This document shows positions 50,942-59,486 of a stretch of DNA of 64,000 nucleotides, piece by piece; position 1 is the stretch's first letter, and each line of letters begins with the position of its first letter. The DNA is from Myxococcus qinghaiensis (GTDB taxonomy: Bacteria > Myxococcota > Myxococcia > Myxococcales > Myxococcaceae). Made by a program: the position numbers and the translations under genes. The notes beneath the pieces are model-generated. The model was not told where the DNA came from and searched no databases. It saw nothing but the letters and a program-made list of their open reading frames with translations. Where the stretch lies: the NCBI RefSeq assembly GCF_024198215.1, contig NZ_JAKCFA010000002.1, positions 496,001 to 560,000 of the forward strand, read 5' to 3'.

Positions 50942-52648
50942 TCACTGCCTGCGCAGCTCGACGGAATCCATGTGGATGAAGTTGGCGCCGTTCTGAGCCG
51001 GAGCCTGTGTGTGGAAGCCCAGCTCCAGCGTGCCTCCAGTGACGGAGATGCTCGGCGTCTCCACTCGCGTCCAGGAACCATGCGTCCCCAGGGAGGTGAA
51101 GACTGGCGCACATGAGACGCAGGTCTTCACCTGGAGATGCGCGAACCCGAAGTCTCCCCCCTTCCTCACCCATGCGCTCGCCTTGTAGCTACCGGATGGG
51201 AGGCCCGTGACGACCTGGTATGTCCATGTCTCGTACGCGGACGTGCCCCAGTGAGTCAGATGGTAGGCCCCGGTCTGCGCGCCGTTGTACGTCTCGCTGA
51301 AGGCCGCCCACCCCGTGCCGTTGGGGGACCACGTGGACCACCCCGTCATGCCCGACTCGAAGCTGGGGTTGGTGAGCGGAATGGTGGTTGGCGTGGAGCC
51401 GCCGTTGAGGATGGCCTCCGCCTGGGCCACCTGGAGCGCGACAAGATGCTGGAAGGCCTGGTCCAGCTCGGCCTGCCTCGCGGCGTTGCCAGCGTGCTGC
51501 TTGCGCTGCTGGTAGAGGGTGTTGATGAGCTCCAGCTCACGCTGCGAATAGGGCACGCCCAGCCGCTGCTGGAGCGTGGTGAGGAAACCGTAGCCGAACT
51601 CCCGGGTCGGCTCCAGCATGGTGCCCTCTCCGTAGTCGTTCCACGTCGCGAGCTGGACATGGCCCACGCTGCTGCCGAGGGCCGCGTCCAGCGTCTGCTG
51701 GAAGGAGTTGAGCCCGTTGTGGGGAATGCCCCAGGTGGGCCCGTCCCAGCCGCCCGCGCTGTAGAAGGTGTGGAAGCCCGGGTAGGCCACGCCCATCTTC
51801 AGGCCCAGGGGACGGTTGGCGTAGAAGTGGTTCAGCCCCGCCATGAAGTCCGAGTAGATCCACGCGTACTCGCCGCTCGCGTTGGCGCCCGCCTCCTGGG
51901 ACTCGTACCAGAGCGTGAGGAACGCCGGCTTGGGCGACAGCGCGCCGAAGAGGTTCGTCCAGTCCGACGGCGTCTGGAACGTCTGCGGACCGAAGTCGAG
52001 CAGCAGGGGCGCGTTGTTCACGCGGATGTAGTTGCCCTGGGAGAAGTAGTGGTCTCGCAGGTAGCCCATGTCCGCCCGCCCCGCCGCGAGCTTGTCGGTG
52101 ATGATGCCCGCGTTCGCCGCGAGCTGGATGTTGTGGTCCTCATAGACGATGGCGAAGTCCAGCCCCACCGCCGCGGTGCGCGCGATGAAGGCCTCGGAGT
52201 TCTGCTTGTTCTTCGGATAGTCCCAGGCATTCACCGTGCCCGGCCAGTCGATGAGGACGCCGTCCACGCCCGCGTACTTCATCAGCAGCAGCTGGTACTC
52301 GATGACGTCCTTGTCCCCGGAGGCATAGGGGCCAATCAGCGGATAGTAGTGCGCGGCGATCTGCCTACGTCCGGAGCCATCCACGTTGTTGGGGTTCTGG
52401 TTCGCCATCGTCCAGTGGATGCCCCAGGCACCGTTGCCGGAGGAAGACGAGGTCTCGAACCATGGCATCAGGTGGGCGTAGATCTTCTTGCCCACCGACT
52501 TCGGCACCCGGACCGGCGCCAGGGCGGAGCCGCTCGAGGACTGCTCAATCCCTGACGATTGAGATTCTCCTGATTGCGAATCATTGCAACCAGCAAGGAC
52601 AAGGGCGACCAAGGCCACGCCAAGGTGCAGCCACTGACTTCGCTTCAT
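50942..52648 (-). CDS. Glycoside hydrolase (GH99/GH71-like) lipoprotein with carbohydrate-binding module
   Basis: It has 568 residues from the ATG at 52648 with lipobox LAGC and a Ser/Gly/Gln-rich tether. The catalytic part begins KKIYAHLMPWFET and GAWGIHWTMANQNP. It has GVDGVLIDWPGTVNAWDYPK and ends near ATWNDYGEGTMLEP, the W-N-x-x-x-E-G-x-x-x-E-P strand of GH99 and GH71 enzymes (endo-alpha-mannanase and alpha-1,3-glucanase). A helical linker precedes a C-terminal jelly-roll CBM (NPSFESGMTGWSTWSP... SGSYKASAWVR). A fungal or yeast cell-wall glycan is a plausible target, by inference. Confidence 0.8.
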   Translation of the reverse strand: MKRSQWLHLGVALVALVLAGCNDSQSGESQSSGIEQSSSGSALAPVRVPKSVGKKIYAHLMPWFETSSSSGNGAWGIHWTMANQNPNNVDGSGRRQIAAHYYPLIGPYASGDKDVIEYQLLLMKYAGVDGVLIDWPGTVNAWDYPKNKQNSEAFIARTAAVGLDFAIVYEDHNIQLAANAGIITDKLAAGRADMGYLRDHYFSQGNYIRVNNAPLLLDFGPQTFQTPSDWTNLFGALSPKPAFLTLWYESQEAGANASGEYAWIYSDFMAGLNHFYANRPLGLKMGVAYPGFHTFYSAGGWDGPTWGIPHNGLNSFQQTLDAALGSSVGHVQLATWNDYGEGTMLEPTREFGYGFLTTLQQRLGVPYSQRELELINTLYQQRKQHAGNAARQAELDQAFQHLVALQVAQAEAILNGGSTPTTIPLTNPSFESGMTGWSTWSPNGTGWAAFSETYNGAQTGAYHLTHWGTSAYETWTYQVVTGLPSGSYKASAWVRKGGDFGFAHLQVKTCVSCAPVFTSLGTHGSWTRVETPSISVTGGTLELGFHTQAPAQNGANFIHMDSVELRRQ

Positions 52649-52730
52649 GGACAGACTCCGGGGAGCGAGGGGAGTCCGCACCCTACTGTCCATGCTGTGT
52701 GTCCTTGCAAGCCCCTTGAGGCCCTGGGAC

Positions 52731-53855
52731 TCAAGGGCCGTTGGTGTCCCTGTCCCTCAACACGGCGTAGGACGGCCGGATTCGGCCCGCGGTGTCGTAG
52801 CCCAGCGGAGTCCCATCCCACGGCTCCGGCGCGATGATGCCCCGGTCCTGCATGGCGCAGTTCGCCGCCGTCGAGCACTGGTTCGTGTAGTTGTAATAGT
52901 AGATGCGCGTGATTCGCCCGCTCAGGTTCGGCAGGCGCAAGATGAACTTCGTGGTGTCGCGCTGCGACGCATCCCCGAACACCTGGCCGTCGGCGTTCCG
53001 GTAGAAGGCCCCCACCTCCGTCAGCCAGATGTGTCCCACGTCCCAGCTCGAGTCCAACCCGCCGAGCCAGTTCACGAAGGTCCGCGTCGTGCAGCCCTGG
53101 TCCCCCGGTACGCAGTGCGCGCCGCTCGCCTGATAGCGATTGGCGTCGTGGTGCGGATGGATGCTCCACAGCTTCGGCCGATGGCCGCGCAGGAAGATGC
53201 GATAGCGCTCCCAATAGGGGTCGTTCGGCGTGGCGTCGAACTCCCCCGCCGCCACCGTGCAGTCCGGGCAGATGCTCACGACGAGCCGGTAGTAGAACGC
53301 CGCCCTCAGCGGCCCACAGTGCTCCAGGTCCTCGCTCGCGCAGGTCGGCTGATCCAACGGGACTCCGCTCTGGAGGACGGAGTTCGGGAAGTTCGGCTCG
53401 TTCCAGGCCCCCACCAGGGTGATGGCCGGGTACGTCGCGTGGAACGCCTCGAAGGCCGCGCGGAACTCCACGTCCGTGGGCGCCAGGTACTTCCCATTGG
53501 CCGCCTTGCGCAGGTCGCTCGGCCCGAGCGTCACGTAGCGCTCCACGGACTTCGCCGCCGCTGCTTGCAGCCACGCCTCGAACTTCAACCGCCGCGCATC
53601 GTTGGCGGGTCGCTGGGCCACGTCATAGGGCACGACGACCCGGGCCCGAATCACGTTGAGCCCATCCCAGGCTGGATGGGTGAACGTCTCCGCATCCGAA
53701 TCCGAGATGCCCACCGCGAAGTCCACCAGACGGAGCGGCGCGGTCTCCACGTCCTCGCGGACCTCCTGCTCGAAGACTTCGGCTCCGCAGCCCATGACAC
53801 CCACCACGACGAGTGCCATCAACAGACGACTTCCGCGACACGCTGGAACGGTCAT
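52731..53855 (-). CDS. Clan GH-A glycoside hydrolase-like lipoprotein
   Basis: It has 374 residues with lipobox VMGC and an acidic tether. The TIM-barrel markers of clan GH-A are present: VGAWNEPNFP on strand 4, giving the Asn-Glu acid/base pair; KLWSIHPHHDAN; and HIWLTEVGAFY on strand 7, with the nucleophile Glu. The order resembles GH39/GH5-type exo- or endo-glycosidases. Disulfide-prone Cys are scattered (PTCASEDLEHC, ICPDC, HCVPGDQGC). It lies 82 bp upstream of the GH99-like gene on the same strand and may share its transcript. Confidence 0.82.
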   Translation of the reverse strand: MTVPACRGSRLLMALVVVGVMGCGAEVFEQEVREDVETAPLRLVDFAVGISDSDAETFTHPAWDGLNVIRARVVVPYDVAQRPANDARRLKFEAWLQAAAAKSVERYVTLGPSDLRKAANGKYLAPTDVEFRAAFEAFHATYPAITLVGAWNEPNFPNSVLQSGVPLDQPTCASEDLEHCGPLRAAFYYRLVVSICPDCTVAAGEFDATPNDPYWERYRIFLRGHRPKLWSIHPHHDANRYQASGAHCVPGDQGCTTRTFVNWLGGLDSSWDVGHIWLTEVGAFYRNADGQVFGDASQRDTTKFILRLPNLSGRITRIYYYNYTNQCSTAANCAMQDRGIIAPEPWDGTPLGYDTAGRIRPSYAVLRDRDTNGP

Positions 53856-54145
53856 GAAGCTGAAGCCTAGCCTGATTCCAGATTCGTTGCCTCAGGCAAC
53901 CATTTACAATCCGCCTGCAATTTCACAGGGCTCTCATTGAAGCCATCTGCCAAGCCGGACAAAAGGCTGTTTTATATCAGAGCTGAAACGCATTGCGCCG
54001 CACATCACCGCCCGAGACCGACGGGCACGGCGCCATCCAGGGACGCCACCCGGCCCCAACTCCGGCATGATGGTTCCCGGGTCGACCGCTGGAGCCGCGG
54101 GTCGGTGAAGGCGGGCGACCAGATCCTCCGGGAACCGCGCGCGCC

Positions 54146-56902
54146 ATGTTCCGTCGTCTGATGATCGTCTTCGATGCCGGCTCGGAGTCCGAGGTGGTGC
54201 TTCACGCCACGAAGCGACTGAGCGCCGCGCCCGAGGCCGTCTACCTGTACGGCCTGGTCCCCGAGCGCAGCGAGCTGGAGGCCCCTCCTCCCGCCAGCCT
54301 CACCGTGCTGGACCGCCTTCGGCACGCCCTTCGCGACTGGAGCCCCTCCATCGAGGTCCGTGGCTCCCTCGAAACCCACCTCGACACCAGCGCAGTCGTC
54401 CAGACCGCCACGCAGCACGGCGCCGACCTCGTCGTCCTCGGGCCCCATCTCGACACGTCACCGCGCGCACGCGTGGGGGCCATGCTCATGCTGTCGCTGA
54501 GGGAGCACATCCCGGTGCTCTCCATCGGGCAGACCTCCCCCACCCCGCCCCCGATGCCTTCGCGCACGGCCGTGGCCATCACCCCGGAGGGGCGAGGCCT
54601 CGGCGCGATGGCCACGTTTCTCTCCGGCTGCGCCCTCCCCTCCGAGCTCATCGCGCTCACCACGGGCTCGGCCCCGGAGCAGGCCTCACACCTCCGGGCC
54701 CTCTCCCACGCCCTGGGCATCACCCAGACGCTCCACGTCGAGGCGCTCACCGAAAACCCCGCCGACAGCCGCGTCGAGGCCTTCGACGTCGCGGCCGTCC
54801 GCTCCGGCGCGGACCTGCTGGTCATCCCCGCCGATGCGCTCGCCGACATGGAGGCCCTGGTGCTCGGGATGCTCGGCGCCAAGGCGCTCCAGGAGGCCCG
54901 CGTCCCCACGCTCCTGCTGCCCCGCACGCAGACGGCGTCCGTGTTGTTCGAGGACCACTACGCGGTCTCCGACTCCGTGGCCGTCCCTGGCCTTCAGCCC
55001 CGCTTCTCCGTTGAGCGCGTCGGCTTCATGTCGAGCGTCTCCGTCCCCGAGGCAGGCGCGCTGTCCGTTTTCGAAGGTGGAGCCTGCCTGGGAACCACCC
55101 CTCACGAAGGAGGCACCGCCGCGCTCAGCGCGTCCTGGTTCGAGCACGTTCGCGGACTCCACCCGCTCGCGTTCTCCTTCTCTGGCACCTCCGCGCCCAG
55201 GGACTTGTCGCCGTGCTACGTGCTCGGACCCGAGCAGCCGCTGCTCCTCGTCGACAGCCTGCTCGATGAGGACGCGGTCGCGGCGGCCCACGCCCTGGCG
55301 AGGGACCGCCATCACCTGGTCTTCGTCCGGCTGCGCGACACGGACTCGCTCGACGCTCAGCGCGCCCACCTCCGCGAGCTGCTGCCCGAGACGCCCTGGC
55401 CCCTGTTGCTCGATGCCAGCGCGTGGCTCGACGACGCTCGCGCCGATGACGTGCCCCAGCAGGTCGATGGACAGCGCCTCCTCCGAGTCGCCACGCGGCT
55501 GGCCACCGCGGGCATCGCCATCGCCGCCGTCGTCACTCGCGAGGAACACAAGCCCGTCCATCCGCTCCTTCGCACGCTGAGCCCCCAGGAGTGCCTGGCC
55601 CTGCCCCGAGCCACCCTCCTGGAGCCTCTCCCCATTCCGGATGCGCCGAACACCTGGGCTCGGGAGCTGACGCTCGCGGGATGCAGTCCCCGCCTGGAGG
55701 GGCATCACATCGACTTCGAGCTCGACAACGGTCTGGCGCGTGAGTCCGTGCTCGCGGCCATCGACGCGGCCCGTACCACCCTCCATTGGCAGTGCTACAT
55801 CGTCGAGGACGACAGCGTCACCGCCCGCATCACCGACGCGCTGAAGCGAGCCGCCGCGCGCGGTGTCCAGGTGCGCTTCCTCGCGGACGCGCTCTACAGC
55901 GGCCATGACTCCTTTGGCGCCCTCAACCCCGCGCTCGTGACGCTCGCCGAGACGCCCAACGTCGAGGTGCGCGCCATCGCCCCCCTCGTCGGCGTGCCCA
56001 GCCTCTCCGAGCTCAAGCAGCGCAACCACCGCAAGCTGACCCTCATCGACTCCGCTCGCGCCTTCGTCTCGGGGAGAAATCTCGGTGCGCCCTACTACAC
56101 GGGCTTCGATGAAGTGGGCCTGCGGCGGACCTCCCACTACCGCGACATCCCCTGGCTCGACTGTGGCGCGCGCCTGGAGGGACCGCTGGTCAGCACCCTC
56201 GAAAGCGCGTTCCTGGCCGAATGGACTCGCGCGGGCGGCGAGCCCTACGCCTTCCCGCCCGCGGCACCCGTCGGGACGATGGCGGCCCGCGTCGCCCTGC
56301 ACGAAGGGCTCAAGGACACGCACACGCTCGACACGCAGCTCGCGCTCATCCGCCACGCGCGCTCACGACTGGTGCTGGTGAACACCTTCCCGTTGCTGCT
56401 CGAGTTGCGGAACGCGCTCATCGCCGCCGTGCGCCGGGGCGTCCGCGTGGAGGTGCTGTTCGGCAGCGTCAGGCCCCACTACGGCTCCGCGCGGACGTAC
56501 TTCCCCGGGGGCGCGCTGCGAGAGGTGGCGGACCGCTACGTGCGCAGCCGCCTGGACGCCGTCATCGAGGCGGGCGCCATCGCCTACGAGTGGGCCCTGC
56601 CCGCCATGCCGGAGTGGGAGCCGGAGCTCGAGCGGCTCTTCCCCCACGTCCACGCGAAGCTGCTGGTCTGTGACACCACGGCCGTCGCCATCGGCAGCGC
56701 CAACCTGGACGTCACCGCCGCCTACTGGGAGAGCGAGGCGCTCCTCGTCGTGGAGGACGCGCCCTTCGCCGAGCGGCTGCTCACGGCCCTCGAAGGACTC
56801 TTCGCCACGTCGCGAAGAATCGACCGCGAGGACCGGAGCTGGCGCGACGAAGTCGAACAGCGCGCCTGGGTCGGCCGGAACTGGCCCTCGCTCGTCGGCT
56901 GA
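54146..56902 (+). CDS. Fusion of two universal-stress (UspA) domains with a phospholipase D/cardiolipin synthase
   Basis: It has 918 residues. Residues 1-130 and 138-262 are UspA-like: MFRRLMIVFDAGSESEVVLH ... GADLVVLGPH and GADLLVIPADAL. About 300-500 is an unassigned alpha/beta region. From about 515 a PLD-superfamily enzyme follows, with both HxKxxxxD motifs: HRKLTLID (His628, Lys630, Asp635) followed by FVSGRNLG, and HAKLLVCD (His836, Lys838, Asp843) followed by IGSANLD. The pattern is that of cardiolipin-synthase-like phosphatidyltransferases. No signal peptide or membrane helix is seen, so it would act from the cytoplasmic side. The N-terminal domains may sense ATP or stress and gate lipid synthesis (inference). 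Confidence 0.88.
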   Translation: MFRRLMIVFDAGSESEVVLHATKRLSAAPEAVYLYGLVPERSELEAPPPASLTVLDRLRHALRDWSPSIEVRGSLETHLDTSAVVQTATQHGADLVVLGPHLDTSPRARVGAMLMLSLREHIPVLSIGQTSPTPPPMPSRTAVAITPEGRGLGAMATFLSGCALPSELIALTTGSAPEQASHLRALSHALGITQTLHVEALTENPADSRVEAFDVAAVRSGADLLVIPADALADMEALVLGMLGAKALQEARVPTLLLPRTQTASVLFEDHYAVSDSVAVPGLQPRFSVERVGFMSSVSVPEAGALSVFEGGACLGTTPHEGGTAALSASWFEHVRGLHPLAFSFSGTSAPRDLSPCYVLGPEQPLLLVDSLLDEDAVAAAHALARDRHHLVFVRLRDTDSLDAQRAHLRELLPETPWPLLLDASAWLDDARADDVPQQVDGQRLLRVATRLATAGIAIAAVVTREEHKPVHPLLRTLSPQECLALPRATLLEPLPIPDAPNTWARELTLAGCSPRLEGHHIDFELDNGLARESVLAAIDAARTTLHWQCYIVEDDSVTARITDALKRAAARGVQVRFLADALYSGHDSFGALNPALVTLAETPNVEVRAIAPLVGVPSLSELKQRNHRKLTLIDSARAFVSGRNLGAPYYTGFDEVGLRRTSHYRDIPWLDCGARLEGPLVSTLESAFLAEWTRAGGEPYAFPPAAPVGTMAARVALHEGLKDTHTLDTQLALIRHARSRLVLVNTFPLLLELRNALIAAVRRGVRVEVLFGSVRPHYGSARTYFPGGALREVADRYVRSRLDAVIEAGAIAYEWALPAMPEWEPELERLFPHVHAKLLVCDTTAVAIGSANLDVTAAYWESEALLVVEDAPFAERLLTALEGLFATSRRIDREDRSWRDEVEQRAWVGRNWPSLVG

Positions 56903-56918
56903 AGCCGCGCCCGCTCGA

Positions 56919-58379
56919 CTACCCCGTCCTCGCGATGCGGTCAGGCGCGTCCGGGTGCCTCGGGTCGCGGTCCAGTTCCTTCTCCTTCACCTTCTCCTCG
57001 GGGCGGGTGTGCATGCTGTTGAGCCGGCTGAGGAACTCTTCCTTCGGCATGCGCTCGGTGCGGCCCCAGGGGTTGGTGTACTCGACGTACTCCTCGCCCG
57101 TCTTCGGGTCCACGCCCGTGCCCGTCACCACCACCTGGTGACCTCCGGTGCCCCAGGTCATTCCCACCGCCACCGTCTCACCGGCGGCCGTGCGCTCCTG
57201 GATGAGGTCCCACGCCTCCGCCTCCTCCTCGGCCCCGCCAATGCCAGACACCGTGTCGACCTTCCGGTCGAACACCGCCTCCGCGAGCCGGTCGAACTCG
57301 GACGGATACAGACCGCTGTGCGTCTTCTCCCCGTCCTCGTAGTGGGCGTCCGGCTTGTCCTGGTAGTCCCTCTCGCCACCGTTGGCGACTTCCATGAACG
57401 CCGGCGCAATCAGCTCCTGGCTCTCCGAGCGGACGTCCTCTCCGCCCTTGGCCTCCGCGCCCAGCGCCTCGCGCTTCATCACCGTCTCGCCGTCGGCCAG
57501 CGTCACCTCGCCCGACGTGCTCGCGAGCCCCGCGACGAGGCGCACGTACTCCGCCGGGCTCTCCAGGATGAGCTGGAGGGTCGCCGCGGTGGCCGCGCAC
57601 GTGCCCTTGTTGCGCTGGTTGACGGACTCGGGCGTCGCCAGCTCCTGCACCACGTCCGACAGCAGCGCGCCCCGGTCAATCCCCTCGCCCAGCTCCTGCG
57701 TCTGCAGCGTGTGGAGTTGATCCAACAGGTTGCCCTCGCCGCCAATCGCCTCCGCCCCCGGCAGCTTGCCCTCCAGGAGCAGCTTCTGGAGCGCGAGCGC
57801 CGCCACCGGATCGCCCGCGGGCTCCACCGCCATCAGCCCGTCGCGCACCGCCTGGTACTGCTGCTGCTCCTCGGGGGACAGGTTCTGCAGCGCCTCCTGC
57901 TCCAGCGCCGCGTTGGCTTCGACTTCGGCCACGGCCGCCTGGTGGCGCGGCGACGTCGGGTCCGTGTCCGCCGCGTCATTCACGTCCTTGGCATCACGGG
58001 TGATGGTGGCACCCTGCGCCGTCTCCCGCTGGAGCAGGAAGTCCGCGCCGCCCAGGAGGCGATCCGCCTTGGCCAGCGCTTCCTCGCGCGTGCGGGGCGT
58101 GGTCTCGCCGTCGTGGAGGCTCTTGACGTTCGACTGCTGGCGGATCTTCTGGACGTCGAGGTCGTTGAAGACATCCCGACGCGTGGGTCCTGGAACGAAC
58201 TCATCCGGGTTGATGGCCACCGCGGCTCGCTCCACGCCCTTCTGCGTCGGACGGGAGAAGCTGTCCTGCGAGGCCACCACGGAGTTGCGGACCTCCGGCT
58301 TCGGCTGCGCCACGGGGGCGGACGTCTCGCTGCGGGGGGCACGGGTCGGCGTGCCTCCGTTGGAGGTGATGCGCGTCAT
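56919..58379 (-). CDS. Papain-fold cysteine-protease-like protein
   Basis: It has 486 residues and no signal peptide. The first 240 residues are a disordered start (MTRITSNGGTPTRAPRSETS) and long helices. The C-terminal half has the papain-type triad: Gln255/Cys261 in VNQRNKGTCAATAATLQLIL, His414 in GTGGHQVVVTGTG and Asn436 in EYTNPWGRTERM. This arrangement fits a C39/transglutaminase-type protease, and the long flexible N-terminus resembles secreted effectors without Sec signals. The substrate is unknown. It converges on the USP-PLD gene. Confidence 0.7.
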   Translation of the reverse strand: MTRITSNGGTPTRAPRSETSAPVAQPKPEVRNSVVASQDSFSRPTQKGVERAAVAINPDEFVPGPTRRDVFNDLDVQKIRQQSNVKSLHDGETTPRTREEALAKADRLLGGADFLLQRETAQGATITRDAKDVNDAADTDPTSPRHQAAVAEVEANAALEQEALQNLSPEEQQQYQAVRDGLMAVEPAGDPVAALALQKLLLEGKLPGAEAIGGEGNLLDQLHTLQTQELGEGIDRGALLSDVVQELATPESVNQRNKGTCAATAATLQLILESPAEYVRLVAGLASTSGEVTLADGETVMKREALGAEAKGGEDVRSESQELIAPAFMEVANGGERDYQDKPDAHYEDGEKTHSGLYPSEFDRLAEAVFDRKVDTVSGIGGAEEEAEAWDLIQERTAAGETVAVGMTWGTGGHQVVVTGTGVDPKTGEEYVEYTNPWGRTERMPKEEFLSRLNSMHTRPEEKVKEKELDRDPRHPDAPDRIARTG

Positions 58380-58571
58380 GGGAGGTTCTCCGGGGGTTTG
58401 GATGGCAGCCGGGCCCCAGGGGCACCTCGGCCGCGACTTCTTGAAGGGATTATCTCTGCCCCCTTGTAGAAGTTGCGAAACCCGGACAACTCCCCCTCCC
58501 AGTCAGCCCCCACATCAGGGAAACGTCGCTGCGCCACTCGACGCCAGGACGCGTCATGCTGGGAGGCGACC

Positions 58572-59420
58572 ATGACCCTGGGCTCCGCTGGTTTTTATTT
58601 CGCCGCCGTGGGCGACGTGCACGGCCGGATGAACCGGATGGTGTCCTTCCTCCAGACCTGGACGAAGAACGCGAACCGCCCGCTGGCCTTCGTCCTCCAG
58701 GTCGGAGACTTCGAGCCCCACCGCGACGAGGCGGACCTGGCGACCATGGCCGCCCCCGCCCGCTACAAGCACCTGGGTGACTTCGCGGACTACCACCAGA
58801 ACCGCCGCCGCTTCCCCTGGCCCGTCTACTTCATCGGCGGCAACCACGAGCCCCATGGCCACCTGGACACCGCCCCCGCGGGCGCCCTGGTCGCCACCAA
58901 CTGCCAGTACCTGGGCCGCGTGGGCGTCATCGAGCCCAGGGGGCTGCGCGTCGTCGGCGTCTCCGGCATCCACGACGAGGCCGGCTTCCAGAAGCCACAT
59001 CCGCCCCTGTCCCTGCTGGGCACCGTCTCCCCCAAGGACTTCACCTGCTTCAACGAAGAGGACATCGACCGCGCGCTGACCCTGGAGCGGGCAGATGTGC
59101 TCCTGGTGCACGACTGGCCCTCCGGCATCATCGCCGCCGAGGACCGGGGGGACTTCGAGCAGCAGCGCCGCAGCCCCAACGCCGAGGCCGTGGGCAACGA
59201 CTACGCGCGGCTGGTGGCCGAAGCGCTCGAACCCCGGCTCGTCCTCTGTGGACATCTGCACAAGCGCTACCGGGGCACGCTCACCCACGCCTCGGGCCGC
59301 GTCTCCCAGGTGTGTTGTCTCGCCAGCGTCGAGCAGGGCGCGGACGCCTTCGCCGTCTTCCACGCCACTGCGACAGGCCTTCACGAGGTCAGCCGCCTTG
59401 GGGCTTCGGAGCAGGGCTGA
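58572..59420 (+). CDS. Metallophosphoesterase homologous to RNA lariat debranching enzyme Dbr1
   Basis: It has 282 residues from the ATG at 58572, which has GGGAGG upstream; the frame is open 99 bp further. The metal ligands of eukaryotic Dbr1 line up one for one: Asp15/His17 (VGDVHGRM), Asp46 (QVGDFEPHRDEAD), Asn91/His92 (FIGGNHEPHGHL), His180 (LLVHDWPSGI), His228/His230 (LCGHLHKRY). The intervening AAPARYKHLGDF and QYLGRVGVIEPRGLRVVGVS match Dbr1 as well. Dbr1 has Cys where Asp15 stands here, so this is the standard two-metal form. The reaction is presumably 2'-5' phosphodiester or related RNA cleavage. A DEAD-box helicase gene follows by 66 bp. Confidence 0.85.
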   Translation: MTLGSAGFYFAAVGDVHGRMNRMVSFLQTWTKNANRPLAFVLQVGDFEPHRDEADLATMAAPARYKHLGDFADYHQNRRRFPWPVYFIGGNHEPHGHLDTAPAGALVATNCQYLGRVGVIEPRGLRVVGVSGIHDEAGFQKPHPPLSLLGTVSPKDFTCFNEEDIDRALTLERADVLLVHDWPSGIIAAEDRGDFEQQRRSPNAEAVGNDYARLVAEALEPRLVLCGHLHKRYRGTLTHASGRVSQVCCLASVEQGADAFAVFHATATGLHEVSRLGASEQG

Positions 59421-59486
59421 ATTCCCTCACGTGAGAGGGTGGCTCCCGGCCCTTTCACCCACCCACGCCCACCAGGGCCCCGATAG

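Noticed and set aside
59424-59439. A terminator after the Dbr1-like gene
   Set aside because: The stem is only 5 bp with no T tract, too weak to separate it from the helicase gene.
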